A stretch of DNA of 7,061 nucleotides, taken from positions 1 through 7,061 of the forward strand of contig WFWQ01000024.1 in NCBI GenBank assembly GCA_015491015.1. Direction: 5' to 3'. Source of the stretch: Patescibacteria group bacterium (GTDB lineage Bacteria > Patescibacteriota > Minisyncoccia > Minisyncoccales > S141-161). The notes under the pieces were generated by a model that was not told where the DNA came from, ran no database searches, and saw nothing but the letters and a program-made list of their open reading frames with translations. Numbering within the stretch: position 1 is the stretch's first letter; each line of letters begins with the position of its first letter. The position numbers and the translations under genes were made by a program. Below, piece by piece: positions 1 to 6,841 of the stretch.

Positions 1-1412
1 AAACCTTTCTCTGGATTTAAAGCGGATTTCAACTTCAAAGCAGTTTCTGGTAAAAAAGGAGAAAGATAAAGAGCAATTTCAGCTAAGCTTTCTAAGAAAG
101 ATCTAATTTTAACTAAATCTTCTTCTTTGCCTTCCCAAAGCCTACTTTTATCTACAACTTCATCCCCAAAATGGAAAAAGTTCCACAAGCTTTCTAAAGC
201 TAAGTTAAATTTAAAACTTTCCAAGTTTTCTTTAGTTAAGTTTAGAGATTCTTCAAGCTTAGCTAAGATCTTTGGATCCAAATTCTTTACTCTTTTTATC
301 TCTTTGGCAAACTTTAAAGCTAAAGCTAAAATCCGAGCTACAAAGTTGCCAATCCCCTCAACTAAATCTCCCTGATATCTTTTTTCAAACTTTTCACTAG
401 TGAAATCTCCATCCTCGGTGGGAGGAATTTCTTTTAAAAGAAAGTATCTAACCGCATCAGCTCCATAATTTGCAATCAGTTCAAAAGGATCTACTACATT
501 TCCTAAACTCTTTGACATCTTTCTCCCTCCCACCGTAATAAAACCGTGAACCAATATCTTTTGAGGTAAAGGCAAGTTAGCTGACTTTAGCATAGCTGGC
601 CAATAAAGGCAGTGAAACTTTACAATATCTTTGCCTATCAAATGTAAGTTAGCTGGCCAAAACTTTTCAAAAGTTTCTTCATTTCTACCAAATCCTATTC
701 CAGTAAGGTAGTTAGTTAAAGCATCTGCCCAAACATAAATTACTTGAGAATCATCTCCAGGAACGGGAACTCCCCAAGGAAGCTTAGATTTTGGCCTTGA
801 AAAGCTAACATCTTCTAAACCTTCTTCAATTAGAACTAAAAGCTCTTCTTTTTTTGAAGCAGGGATAATTTTAATTTCTTCCTTCAAAATTATTTTCTTT
901 AAAAAATCTTTGTATCTTGAAAGTCTAAAAAAGTAATTTTCTTCCTCTAAAACCTCAGGCTCAATTTGATGTAAAGGACATTTTCCTTCTTGGAGTTCTC
1001 TTTCTAAGATAAAGCCCTCGCATCCTGAACAGTAAAGCCCTCGGTAAGCTTTCTTGTAAATATCTCCTGAAGATTCAAGTAAACCCCAAAGTTTAATTAC
1101 TCCTGGCCAATGCTTATTTTTATCTGTAGTTCTTATAAAATCGTCGTTAGAGATGTTAAGCTTTAAAGTCAGCTCTTTAAATAAACTTGAGTTTTTATCT
1201 ACAAACTCTTGAGGAGAAATTCCTTGTTCTAAAGCCTTTTTATAATTTTTAATTCCGTGCTCGTCGGTTCCGGTCAAAAAGAAAACTTCTTTTTTTAAAA
1301 TCTCTCTTTGAAACCTGGCTATACAATCTGCTTGCACTAACTCCAACGCAAAACCTAAATGGGGAGCCGAATTAACATAAGCTATGCTGGTTGTAAGATA
1401 AAACTTTTCCAT
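1..1412 (-). CDS. metG: Methionyl-tRNA synthetase, C-terminal end cut by the window edge
   Basis: Class I synthetase that charges tRNA-Met with methionine in the cytoplasm. The frame is open from ATG at 1412 to the window edge, giving 470 residues without a stop. Visible marks: the HIGH-type motif as HLGF at residues 18-21 (fourth position Phe, not His), TGTDEHG at 47-53, one zinc knuckle C128-x2-C131...C145-x2-H148 as in the Thermus-type enzyme, and KMSKS at 298-302. In the helical anticodon-binding domain, GNFVAR at 355-360 keeps the Asn and Arg usually involved in CAU anticodon recognition. About 470-550 residues is usual for forms without the C-terminal tRNA-binding (EMAP-like) domain; whether that domain follows cannot be seen. 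The start lies 17 bp after the permease stop and has no clear Shine-Dalgarno, so it is probably read from the upstream operon. Arginine is AGA/AGG in 14 of 16 cases. The family call is certain; the assignment to a Patescibacteria-type enzyme is from memory of similar sequences. Confidence 0.97.
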   Translation of the reverse strand, partial: MEKFYLTTSIAYVNSAPHLGFALELVQADCIARFQREILKKEVFFLTGTDEHGIKNYKKALEQGISPQEFVDKNSSLFKELTLKLNISNDDFIRTTDKNKHWPGVIKLWGLLESSGDIYKKAYRGLYCSGCEGFILERELQEGKCPLHQIEPEVLEEENYFFRLSRYKDFLKKIILKEEIKIIPASKKEELLVLIEEGLEDVSFSRPKSKLPWGVPVPGDDSQVIYVWADALTNYLTGIGFGRNEETFEKFWPANLHLIGKDIVKFHCLYWPAMLKSANLPLPQKILVHGFITVGGRKMSKSLGNVVDPFELIANYGADAVRYFLLKEIPPTEDGDFTSEKFEKRYQGDLVEGIGNFVARILALALKFAKEIKRVKNLDPKILAKLEESLNLTKENLESFKFNLALESLWNFFHFGDEVVDKSRLWEGKEEDLVKIRSFLESLAEIALYLSPFLPETALKLKSALNPEKG

Positions 1413-1429
1413 TTGGACAAGTCTTAAAT

Positions 1430-2503
1430 TTATTCTAAGTCTTGGAGTGGAATTTTTATCACTCCTCCCTCTTCTTCTGGAATTTTGCCCTTTCTTAAAT
1501 CTGAAAAACCTTTAAGAAACTCTATCCCCACAGCTAGCATTGGAATAGCTAAAATAGAACCTAATACTCCCCACAAAGAAGCTCCAATTGAGAAAGCAAC
1601 CAAAGTTAAAACGGGAGAAAGCCCCACAAATCTTTTAGTCAAGAGAGGAGTTATGGCATTGTTTTCTATTTGCTGAACTATTACAAAAGCCAAAAGAGCT
1701 AAAAAACCAAGTTGAGGTTCTTTTAGTGCAGGGAGAACAAAGATTAAAATCCCCGAGATAAATGGGCCTAAATAAGGAAGGAAGTTTAAAATGGCAGAAA
1801 CTATGGAAAGTGAAACCGCAAACTCAAGATTCAAATAAGAAAAGGCAATAAAGCATCCAAAACCAATAAAAAGAGAGGCTAAAACTCTACTTAAGAACCA
1901 AAGGCTAATTTTAGTCTTTGCTCTTTCTAAAATTTTCACTATTTCTCCCTCTATTTCAGGAGGAGCTAAAAGAGAAACTACACTTTCTATGGGGCGCTTT
2001 TCTAAAGAAAAGAAAATGCCAGTAAAAATCACAAACAAGGTAGAGAGAATACCTCCAAAGATAGAAAAAATTGCAGTTAGCACACTTTTAGAGGAAGCTA
2101 AAAGATAAGATTGGATCTGATTTATAAACTCTTCAAAGTTTCCAAAAGAAGATAAACCTAACTCTTTAAAAGGAGGGGCAACTTTCTCGATATAAGAAGG
2201 TAAAAGCTGAGTAATCTTTTGAAGTTCTAAAACTAAAGGAGGAAGGTAAAGATAAAGCAAAGTTCCTAAAATTAAAAAGAAACCTCCGTAAGTTAAGACT
2301 GCAGAAACTGATCGAGGAACTCTTCTCTCTTCCAAAAACTCTATGATTGGAGAAAATAACATTGAAATTACCAAAGAAAACAAAACTAAAATTAAAAGAT
2401 CAGAAAGCCTATAAATTAACAAAACTAAAAAGAGAGAAACAGCTATTTTAGCTATTGAGGACCAGGAGATATCTAAAATAAATTTTGGAGAAGTTTCTTG
2501 CAT
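1430..2503 (-). CDS. AI-2E/PerM family membrane permease
   Basis: Polytopic inner-membrane protein of the AI-2E transporter (PerM, YdiK, TqsA) family. The true substrate is unknown; some members export autoinducer-2, others act in Na+/H+ antiport, so the name should not be taken as function. With the ATG at 2503 it has 357 residues, a normal length. Two hydrophobic segments lie at about 18-50, one at 67-88, one at 142-166, and a hydrophobic block at 202-330. The family signature is clear in the C-terminal half: NFLPYLGP at 240-247, ENNAITP at 280-286, and the run IGASLWGVLGSILAIP at 306-321. A soluble amphipathic stretch lies between at about 90-140. Start choice: ATG 2503 sits one base after the stop of the M16 gene (TAA-T-ATG), ideal for reinitiation, with a weak GAAGA upstream. 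A longer frame starts at TTG 2536, preceded by AGGA, and would overlap the M16 gene by 32 bp and add 11 residues. I prefer ATG but cannot exclude TTG. Confidence 0.92.
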   Translation of the reverse strand: MQETSPKFILDISWSSIAKIAVSLFLVLLIYRLSDLLILVLFSLVISMLFSPIIEFLEERRVPRSVSAVLTYGGFFLILGTLLYLYLPPLVLELQKITQLLPSYIEKVAPPFKELGLSSFGNFEEFINQIQSYLLASSKSVLTAIFSIFGGILSTLFVIFTGIFFSLEKRPIESVVSLLAPPEIEGEIVKILERAKTKISLWFLSRVLASLFIGFGCFIAFSYLNLEFAVSLSIVSAILNFLPYLGPFISGILIFVLPALKEPQLGFLALLAFVIVQQIENNAITPLLTKRFVGLSPVLTLVAFSIGASLWGVLGSILAIPMLAVGIEFLKGFSDLRKGKIPEEEGGVIKIPLQDLE

Positions 2504-2507
2504 ATTA
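2501..2507 (-). other. TAA-T-ATG stop/restart junction between M16 peptidase and permease
   Basis: The coding strand reads TAATATG: the peptidase stop TAA is separated by one base from the preferred permease ATG. This is a typical termination-reinitiation arrangement and is the main reason to prefer this ATG over the TTG at 2536. A possible Shine-Dalgarno AGGA at 2544-2541 lies four bases before the TTG and keeps the longer start possible. Confidence 0.55.
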
Positions 2508-3767
2508 AAAGAAATCTTCAAGCTTGAGTTTTTCAACTTTTCCTATTAAAGCTAAATAAAAGTTTTGAGGCAAGAAAAGTTCTTTAGCTAACTCTAATAT
2601 TTCTCCTTTTTGAACTTTATCTATTTTAGCATACTCCTGATGAGGCATTAATACTTCTCCTCTCAAAAGCTGTTGGACTCCCAAATACTTAGCCCAAGAT
2701 TCAGAAGTTTCTAAACTCAAAGCTAATCTACCTTTCAAAGCTTCTTTAGCTCTTTCTAATTCTTCATCTAAAACTTCCTCCTTAGTCATTCTTAAGTGTT
2801 CCTCCAGGATAACTTTCAAGGCTTCTTCTACTTTATCTAAGCTCACTCCTGCTTGAGTTAAAAGATATCCTGAATCGGTATAAAGTTGGGTTTGGGTAGA
2901 AATATAGTAAGCTAAACCTCTCTTTTCTCTGATTTCTACAAACAACCTTGAACTCATCAAACCCCCTAATATTAAAGCAAGCAAGACTAAAGGATATTTT
3001 TTTTCTTCAAACATTGAAAAGGCTCTAACTCCTAAAGCTAAGTGGACTTGCTCTGTCTCTTTAAACTCTATCTTTTGAGCAGGACCTAAAGTTAAAGACT
3101 GAGGAGATCTTAAATTAAACCTGGGTAAAGAACTATCAAAGAATTGAAAATAATCTTTAACTAATTCTAAAGCTTTGTCCTTATCAAAGTTGCCAGTCAA
3201 AACTATCAAAGAGTTAGGTCCTTTAAATTGAGAATTAATGTATTTTAAAAGATCCTCTCTTTTCAAAGCTTTCAAGCTTTCTTCTCTACCTATCACTGGC
3301 CATCCTGATGGCTGATCTCCAAACAAAAGCTCTTCAAATAGATCTTCAACATGCTCTTGAGGGATATCTTTGTACATCCGCATTTCTTCTAAAATTACCA
3401 ACTTTTCTTTCTCTAACTCCTCTTCTTCCAATAAAGGATTAAAGATAACATCTGAAATTAGATCTAAAGCCTTCTCTAAGTTTGAGCTTTTAACCTTAAT
3501 CCAAAAGCCAGTAAATTCTTTGCTGGTAAAAGCATTGTATATTCCTCCGGTAGAGTCTAACTCTTGAGAAATAAGCAAGGGAGAAGGCCTTTTCTTAGTT
3601 CCTTTAAAAGCCATATGTTCTACCAAGTGAGAAATTCCATTTTGCTCTTTGGTTTCTGCTTTAGATCCAGTCTTAATTAAAACCAACAAAGTTAAAGCTA
3701 AAGTACTTTCAAGAGGATAAAGCAAAACTTTAGCTTTGTTATCTAATTCTACTATTTGGTAGGACAT
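2505..3767 (-). CDS. M16-family zinc peptidase (pitrilysin / processing-peptidase type)
   Basis: Zinc metallopeptidase of family M16, subfamily-B size (420 residues), related to mitochondrial processing peptidase beta and bacterial single-chain homologues. The inverted zinc motif HLVEH is at residues 47-51. The third ligand is expected about 76 residues later, where the acidic pair E127-E128 lies in VILEEMRMY. The C-terminal half has GGLMSSRLF (268-276) and the conserved substrate-binding RGLAYYI (283-289). All catalytic residues are present, so it should be active. There is no signal peptide or membrane segment, so a cytoplasmic location is inferred. M16B enzymes often occur as an active plus an inactive subunit; here no partner gene is adjacent, suggesting a homodimer or a partner elsewhere. 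The ATG at 3767 lies inside the end of glyS (16 bp overlap), and the stop is one base before the permease ATG, so expression is probably coupled on both sides. The substrate is unknown; misfolded or short peptides are typical for the family. Confidence 0.95.
   Translation of the reverse strand: MSYQIVELDNKAKVLLYPLESTLALTLLVLIKTGSKAETKEQNGISHLVEHMAFKGTKKRPSPLLISQELDSTGGIYNAFTSKEFTGFWIKVKSSNLEKALDLISDVIFNPLLEEEELEKEKLVILEEMRMYKDIPQEHVEDLFEELLFGDQPSGWPVIGREESLKALKREDLLKYINSQFKGPNSLIVLTGNFDKDKALELVKDYFQFFDSSLPRFNLRSPQSLTLGPAQKIEFKETEQVHLALGVRAFSMFEEKKYPLVLLALILGGLMSSRLFVEIREKRGLAYYISTQTQLYTDSGYLLTQAGVSLDKVEEALKVILEEHLRMTKEEVLDEELERAKEALKGRLALSLETSESWAKYLGVQQLLRGEVLMPHQEYAKIDKVQKGEILELAKELFLPQNFYLALIGKVEKLKLEDFF
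3752..3767 (-). other. 16-bp overlap of glyS end and M16 peptidase start
   Basis: The M16 ATG lies in the last codons of glyS (AAATGTCC on the coding strand, where AAA TGT encodes Lys-Cys of glyS), and the glyS TAG follows 11 bases after the ATG codon. Upstream is only a purine run, GAAAAG, as a possible weak ribosome binding site. The arrangement suggests coupled translation. Confidence 0.6.
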
Positions 3768-5167
3768 TTTAGCTTTTCTTTTAAAATTGAAATTAAATTT
3801 TGAATCTTCACTCTTTCTTGATAAGTTGTATCTCTGTCTCTTAAAGTTACAGTGTTGTCTTTTAGAGTTTGAAAGTCTACAGTTACTCCAAAAGGGGTTC
3901 CAATTTCGTCTTGGTAATAATATCTTTTTCCAATGTTGCCTCGAGAATCAAAAAAGGTGTTAAAGTGACAGATTAAAAGCTCAAAAACTTCTTTAGCTTT
4001 CTTAACTAACTCAGATTTATTAGCTAAAAGAGGGAAAACTGCAACCTGAAAAGGGGCCAAATAAGGAGGCAAACTTAAAATTATTCTTCCTTTTTCTTCT
4101 TTGTAAAAGGCTGAAAGCAAGGCTAAAAAGGTTCGGTCTAAACCAAAAGTAGGCTCAATAACATGAGGAATAAAAGATTTGCCCTCTTTAGGATCTTTAA
4201 AGCTTAAATCTTCCCCTGAAACTTGAGAGTGTCTTTTTAAATCATAATCGGTTCTATAAGCTAAACCGTAAAGCTCTTTAAATCCAAAAGGAAACTCAAA
4301 TTCTAAGTCTTCTGTATGTTGAGAATAAAAGGCTCTTTCTTCAGAAGTGTGTTCCCTCCATCTTACTTTTTCTTTAGGGAGTTTTAGCCAGTTAAAAGTC
4401 CAATCTTCTATTTCTTTTTTCCACTTCAAGAAAAGTTCTTGAGGATCATCTTTTTGAGGATTAAAAAAGTATTCTATTTCAGCTAAGTTAAACTCTAAAG
4501 TCCTGAAGATAAAGTTTCCTTTAGTAATCTCATTTCTAAAAGCTTTGCCTTGTTGAGCTATACCAAAAGGAAGATTGTGCTCTAAATTAGGATTTAAAAT
4601 CCTTAAAGAGTTGATTACATTTTTAAAGTTTACAAACATCCCTTGAGCTATCTCTCCTCTAAGGTAAGTTGTATTTTGTTTTTCTGGTAAAAGGCCAACT
4701 TTAGTTTCAAAAAGCAAGTTAAAGTGGCGAGGCTTTGTCCAATTAAACTCTTTGCATTCAGGACAAGGAATTTGATTTGAACTAATCATATCCTCTAACT
4801 TTTCTAAAGGCAAACCTTCAACCTTAACTTCTTTATTTTTAGAAGCAAAAAAGTTTTCAATTAAGTGATCAGCTCTTATTCTCAACTTACATTTTTTGCA
4901 GTCTACAAAAGCATCTTTAAAATGTTGAATATGACCTGAAGCTTCCCAAACTCTTGGAGACATTAAGATAGCGGTATCTAATCCTATAATCTCAGGTTTG
5001 CAATGTACAAATTTCCTCCACCACAAATCTTTAATATTCCTCAAAAGCTCAACCCCTAAAGAGCCATAATCGTAGGTGTTAGCTAAACCTCCATAAATTT
5101 CAGAGTTAGGAAAGACAAAACCTCTTCTTTTAGCTAAAGCTACAATTTTTTCCAAAGTAACTGACAT
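3752..5167 (-). CDS. glyS: Glycyl-tRNA synthetase, single-chain homodimeric type
   Basis: Class II synthetase charging tRNA-Gly with glycine. It is the one-gene alpha2 type found in Thermus, mycoplasmas, archaea, eukaryotes and Patescibacteria, not the two-gene glyQ/glyS type; 471 residues is normal for it. In order: N-terminal segment with GGLANTYDYGSLG (26-38), motif 1 around MSPRVWEASGH (69-79), a zinc site C90-x2-C93 and C135-x2-C138, LRGEIAQG (169-176), motif 2 FRNEI (210-214) continuing to EIEYFF (230-235), motif 3 around EPTFGLDR (338-345), and the anticodon-binding domain from about 363 with IGTPFGVTVDF (422-432) and RDRDT (443-447). Several normally fixed positions differ: RGEIAQ instead of RPETAQ, LEFNLAE instead of REFEQME, and Thr340 where Ser is usual. 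The ATG at 5167 is 6 bp after the preceding stop, without a clear Shine-Dalgarno; the stop TAG overlaps the M16 start. The symbol glyQS is also used. Confidence 0.97.
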   Translation of the reverse strand: MSVTLEKIVALAKRRGFVFPNSEIYGGLANTYDYGSLGVELLRNIKDLWWRKFVHCKPEIIGLDTAILMSPRVWEASGHIQHFKDAFVDCKKCKLRIRADHLIENFFASKNKEVKVEGLPLEKLEDMISSNQIPCPECKEFNWTKPRHFNLLFETKVGLLPEKQNTTYLRGEIAQGMFVNFKNVINSLRILNPNLEHNLPFGIAQQGKAFRNEITKGNFIFRTLEFNLAEIEYFFNPQKDDPQELFLKWKKEIEDWTFNWLKLPKEKVRWREHTSEERAFYSQHTEDLEFEFPFGFKELYGLAYRTDYDLKRHSQVSGEDLSFKDPKEGKSFIPHVIEPTFGLDRTFLALLSAFYKEEKGRIILSLPPYLAPFQVAVFPLLANKSELVKKAKEVFELLICHFNTFFDSRGNIGKRYYYQDEIGTPFGVTVDFQTLKDNTVTLRDRDTTYQERVKIQNLISILKEKLKCPTK

Positions 5168-5173
5168 AAACTT

Positions 5174-6841
5174 TTAAATATTATTTTGAACCTTAGCTTT
5201 TTCTTCAGGCAAGTTTTCGCTTCCTTGCAAAGAAGTGTCTAAACTACCTAACTTAACTTCAACTCTCTTTCCTGTCCAAGTGTCTTCTCCTTCTAAGGAA
5301 GTAGATAAGATCAAAGGGGCAATTTTACCGTCAAGATCCTTAGTTGGCAAAAGCTTAACTTGAAAAGCTAAAGAGAGAGGTTTTAAATTCTCAAAGTAGC
5401 CGGTACCCGCTGGAACTTTGCCAACATCCCAAATCAGCTCTTTGCTTTCTGAATCAAAAACAATGTTAACTTTTTGAGGAAAAGTTTTGCCCGTGAATTC
5501 TACAAAGGGTGGAAGTTTAGCTCTAACTTTTACATCTTTTAGATCTGAAAACAAAGTTTTAATTTGCCAAATTATAGTATAAGTAGTAGGTACTCCAACT
5601 TTGGGAGGGATAGGGCCTTGATTTCCAAATACCTCATCTTGGTAAAAGCCTTTTTGTTGAAACTCTACTTTAGCCCCAATTTTGGTAATAAACTCTTCTC
5701 TGCTGTGAGAAACAATAACTTCATTTTTTACAAAATGATCTTTATCTTGAGGACTTTTCATTTCCCACTTGTCTTTAAGCTCAATCCAAAATTCAACCTC
5801 TCCTTCTTCTTGAGGTTCTAAGTAAGCTAACTGTGGTAGATCTCTGGAATCAAAAATTAAAGTATTATCCCCTAACTTAAACCTTCCTTTTTCGGACTTT
5901 AAAGTATTAAAATCAAAAGCCTCACCTTCCAACTTTACAATTAAAAATAGATCTTTCAAGGCAGATCTACCAATATTTTTAAATTTGATTTTATAATGAA
6001 GAAGATCCCCAGGCTCTGCAATATATTTGGGATTGCCATTAATTTCTTGAAAAATAAAGATTTCAGGAGAAGAGAGCTCTGTAATCTTAGAAACCCTCTT
6101 TAGTTCTATAGCTTTATCTCCTTTCCAAAAGATAGCTCTAGCTTTAACTACTCTTTTTTCTCCAGATCTACCTCTAAATATACCTACAATATTTATCCTT
6201 CCTCCTTCCGCTTTGCTTAAAGGGCCAACTTTCCATTCTGATTTATCTAAAGATGCAGGTTTAATAGCAATCAATTCAAAGTTTGCAGGATATTCTATCT
6301 GAATTCTTACATCATCTAAAAGATAATCTGCATTGGAAAAGTAATTAATGTTAAAAGAAACCTGGTTACCAATGCTAACTTTAGAAGGTAAATCTATTTC
6401 TAAGTTAAAAGGTAAACTTTCTATTAGAGAGATTTTAGAGCTTTCTAAAGTAAACAAAGACTTCAAACCTTTAGGCCTAAAAGAAAGCCAAACTAAAGCT
6501 TGATGTTTACTTCCTAACTCTCCCAAAGCTATAGCAGGAAAAGTAAAGGTAAGCTCTTGTTTAGGATAGATAACCTCTATCTTTCTGGAAATATTAACTT
6601 CTGAAGGAAAATCAAAACTTTCAGGATACTCAAACCTTAAATTAACATCTTCTAACTCAAAGTTACTCAAATTTTTCACTTTAACTAAATACTCAAACTC
6701 TTTGCCAAATTCTAAAGAATCTGGAGCTAAAATTTCTAAAATCACATCTCCTTTGGAAAAACTATTTTGGTTCCACCAAAAATAAATAGCCCCTCCTAAA
6801 ATAACTAATCCTACTATAATTAAAACTTGCCTAATTTGCAT
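5174..6841 (-). CDS. Membrane-anchored protein with about four Ig-like/DUF11-like beta-sandwich repeats, function unknown
   Basis: I recognise no specific function. The 555 residues begin with a short basic start (MQIRQ) and one hydrophobic segment at about 6-22, a signal anchor placing the rest outside the cytoplasm. The remainder reads as beta-sandwich modules starting near 33, 145, 257 and 395. Each has an alternating strand like 'hydrophobic-x-Val/Lys-x-Lys-Asn-x-Ser/Gly' followed by 'Leu-x-Asp-Val-x-Leu' and, in the first two, 'EYP-x-x-F' (KVKNLSN 54-60 with EYPESF 71-76; NYFSNAD 166-172 with EYPANF 183-188; KFKNIGR 286-292 with LKDLFL 295-300; LKDVKV 434-439). This resembles DUF11/CARDB-type repeats of surface proteins. 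There is no cysteine and no second membrane segment; the tail (538-555) is polar and probably disordered. ATG 6841 overlaps the end of the preceding zinc-ribbon gene by 11 bp, and glyS follows after 6 bp, so it is part of the operon. A role in the cell envelope or surface attachment is only a guess. Confidence 0.9.
   Translation of the reverse strand: MQIRQVLIIVGLVILGGAIYFWWNQNSFSKGDVILEILAPDSLEFGKEFEYLVKVKNLSNFELEDVNLRFEYPESFDFPSEVNISRKIEVIYPKQELTFTFPAIALGELGSKHQALVWLSFRPKGLKSLFTLESSKISLIESLPFNLEIDLPSKVSIGNQVSFNINYFSNADYLLDDVRIQIEYPANFELIAIKPASLDKSEWKVGPLSKAEGGRINIVGIFRGRSGEKRVVKARAIFWKGDKAIELKRVSKITELSSPEIFIFQEINGNPKYIAEPGDLLHYKIKFKNIGRSALKDLFLIVKLEGEAFDFNTLKSEKGRFKLGDNTLIFDSRDLPQLAYLEPQEEGEVEFWIELKDKWEMKSPQDKDHFVKNEVIVSHSREEFITKIGAKVEFQQKGFYQDEVFGNQGPIPPKVGVPTTYTIIWQIKTLFSDLKDVKVRAKLPPFVEFTGKTFPQKVNIVFDSESKELIWDVGKVPAGTGYFENLKPLSLAFQVKLLPTKDLDGKIAPLILSTSLEGEDTWTGKRVEVKLGSLDTSLQGSENLPEEKAKVQNNI
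6831..6841 (-). other. Stop/start overlap, probable translational coupling
   Basis: The end of the zinc-ribbon gene and the start of the repeat protein share 11 bp, read as TATGCAAATTAG on the coding strand, with ATG first and TAG 5 bases after it. The region just upstream (CTTTTTAGAAT) has no Shine-Dalgarno, so ribosomes finishing the first gene probably start the second one. Inferred from the arrangement only. Confidence 0.6.

Noticed and set aside
127..375. Plus-strand frame of 82 codons.
   Set aside because: It lies antisense inside metG, has a low-complexity Ser/Lys/Leu composition and no recognisable domain; it is a shadow of the real gene.
1413..1429. Search for a promoter or terminator before metG.
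   Set aside because: Only 17 bp are available and there is no inverted repeat or -10/-35 pair; nothing can be supported.
1485..1676. Plus-strand frame of 63 codons.
   Set aside because: It is antisense to the conserved C-terminal part of the permease; no independent signal.
1430..2503. Quorum-sensing function from the family name AI-2E.
   Set aside because: The family is broad and no luxS or signalling gene is in the window; only a permease call is justified.
3370..3567. Plus-strand frame of 65 codons.
   Set aside because: It is antisense to the M16 peptidase region around the third zinc ligand; composition is that of an antisense reading.
5564..5821. Plus-strand frame of 85 codons.
   Set aside because: It is antisense within the repeat protein, rich in Phe/Leu/Asn as expected from reading A/T-rich coding sequence backwards; no motif.
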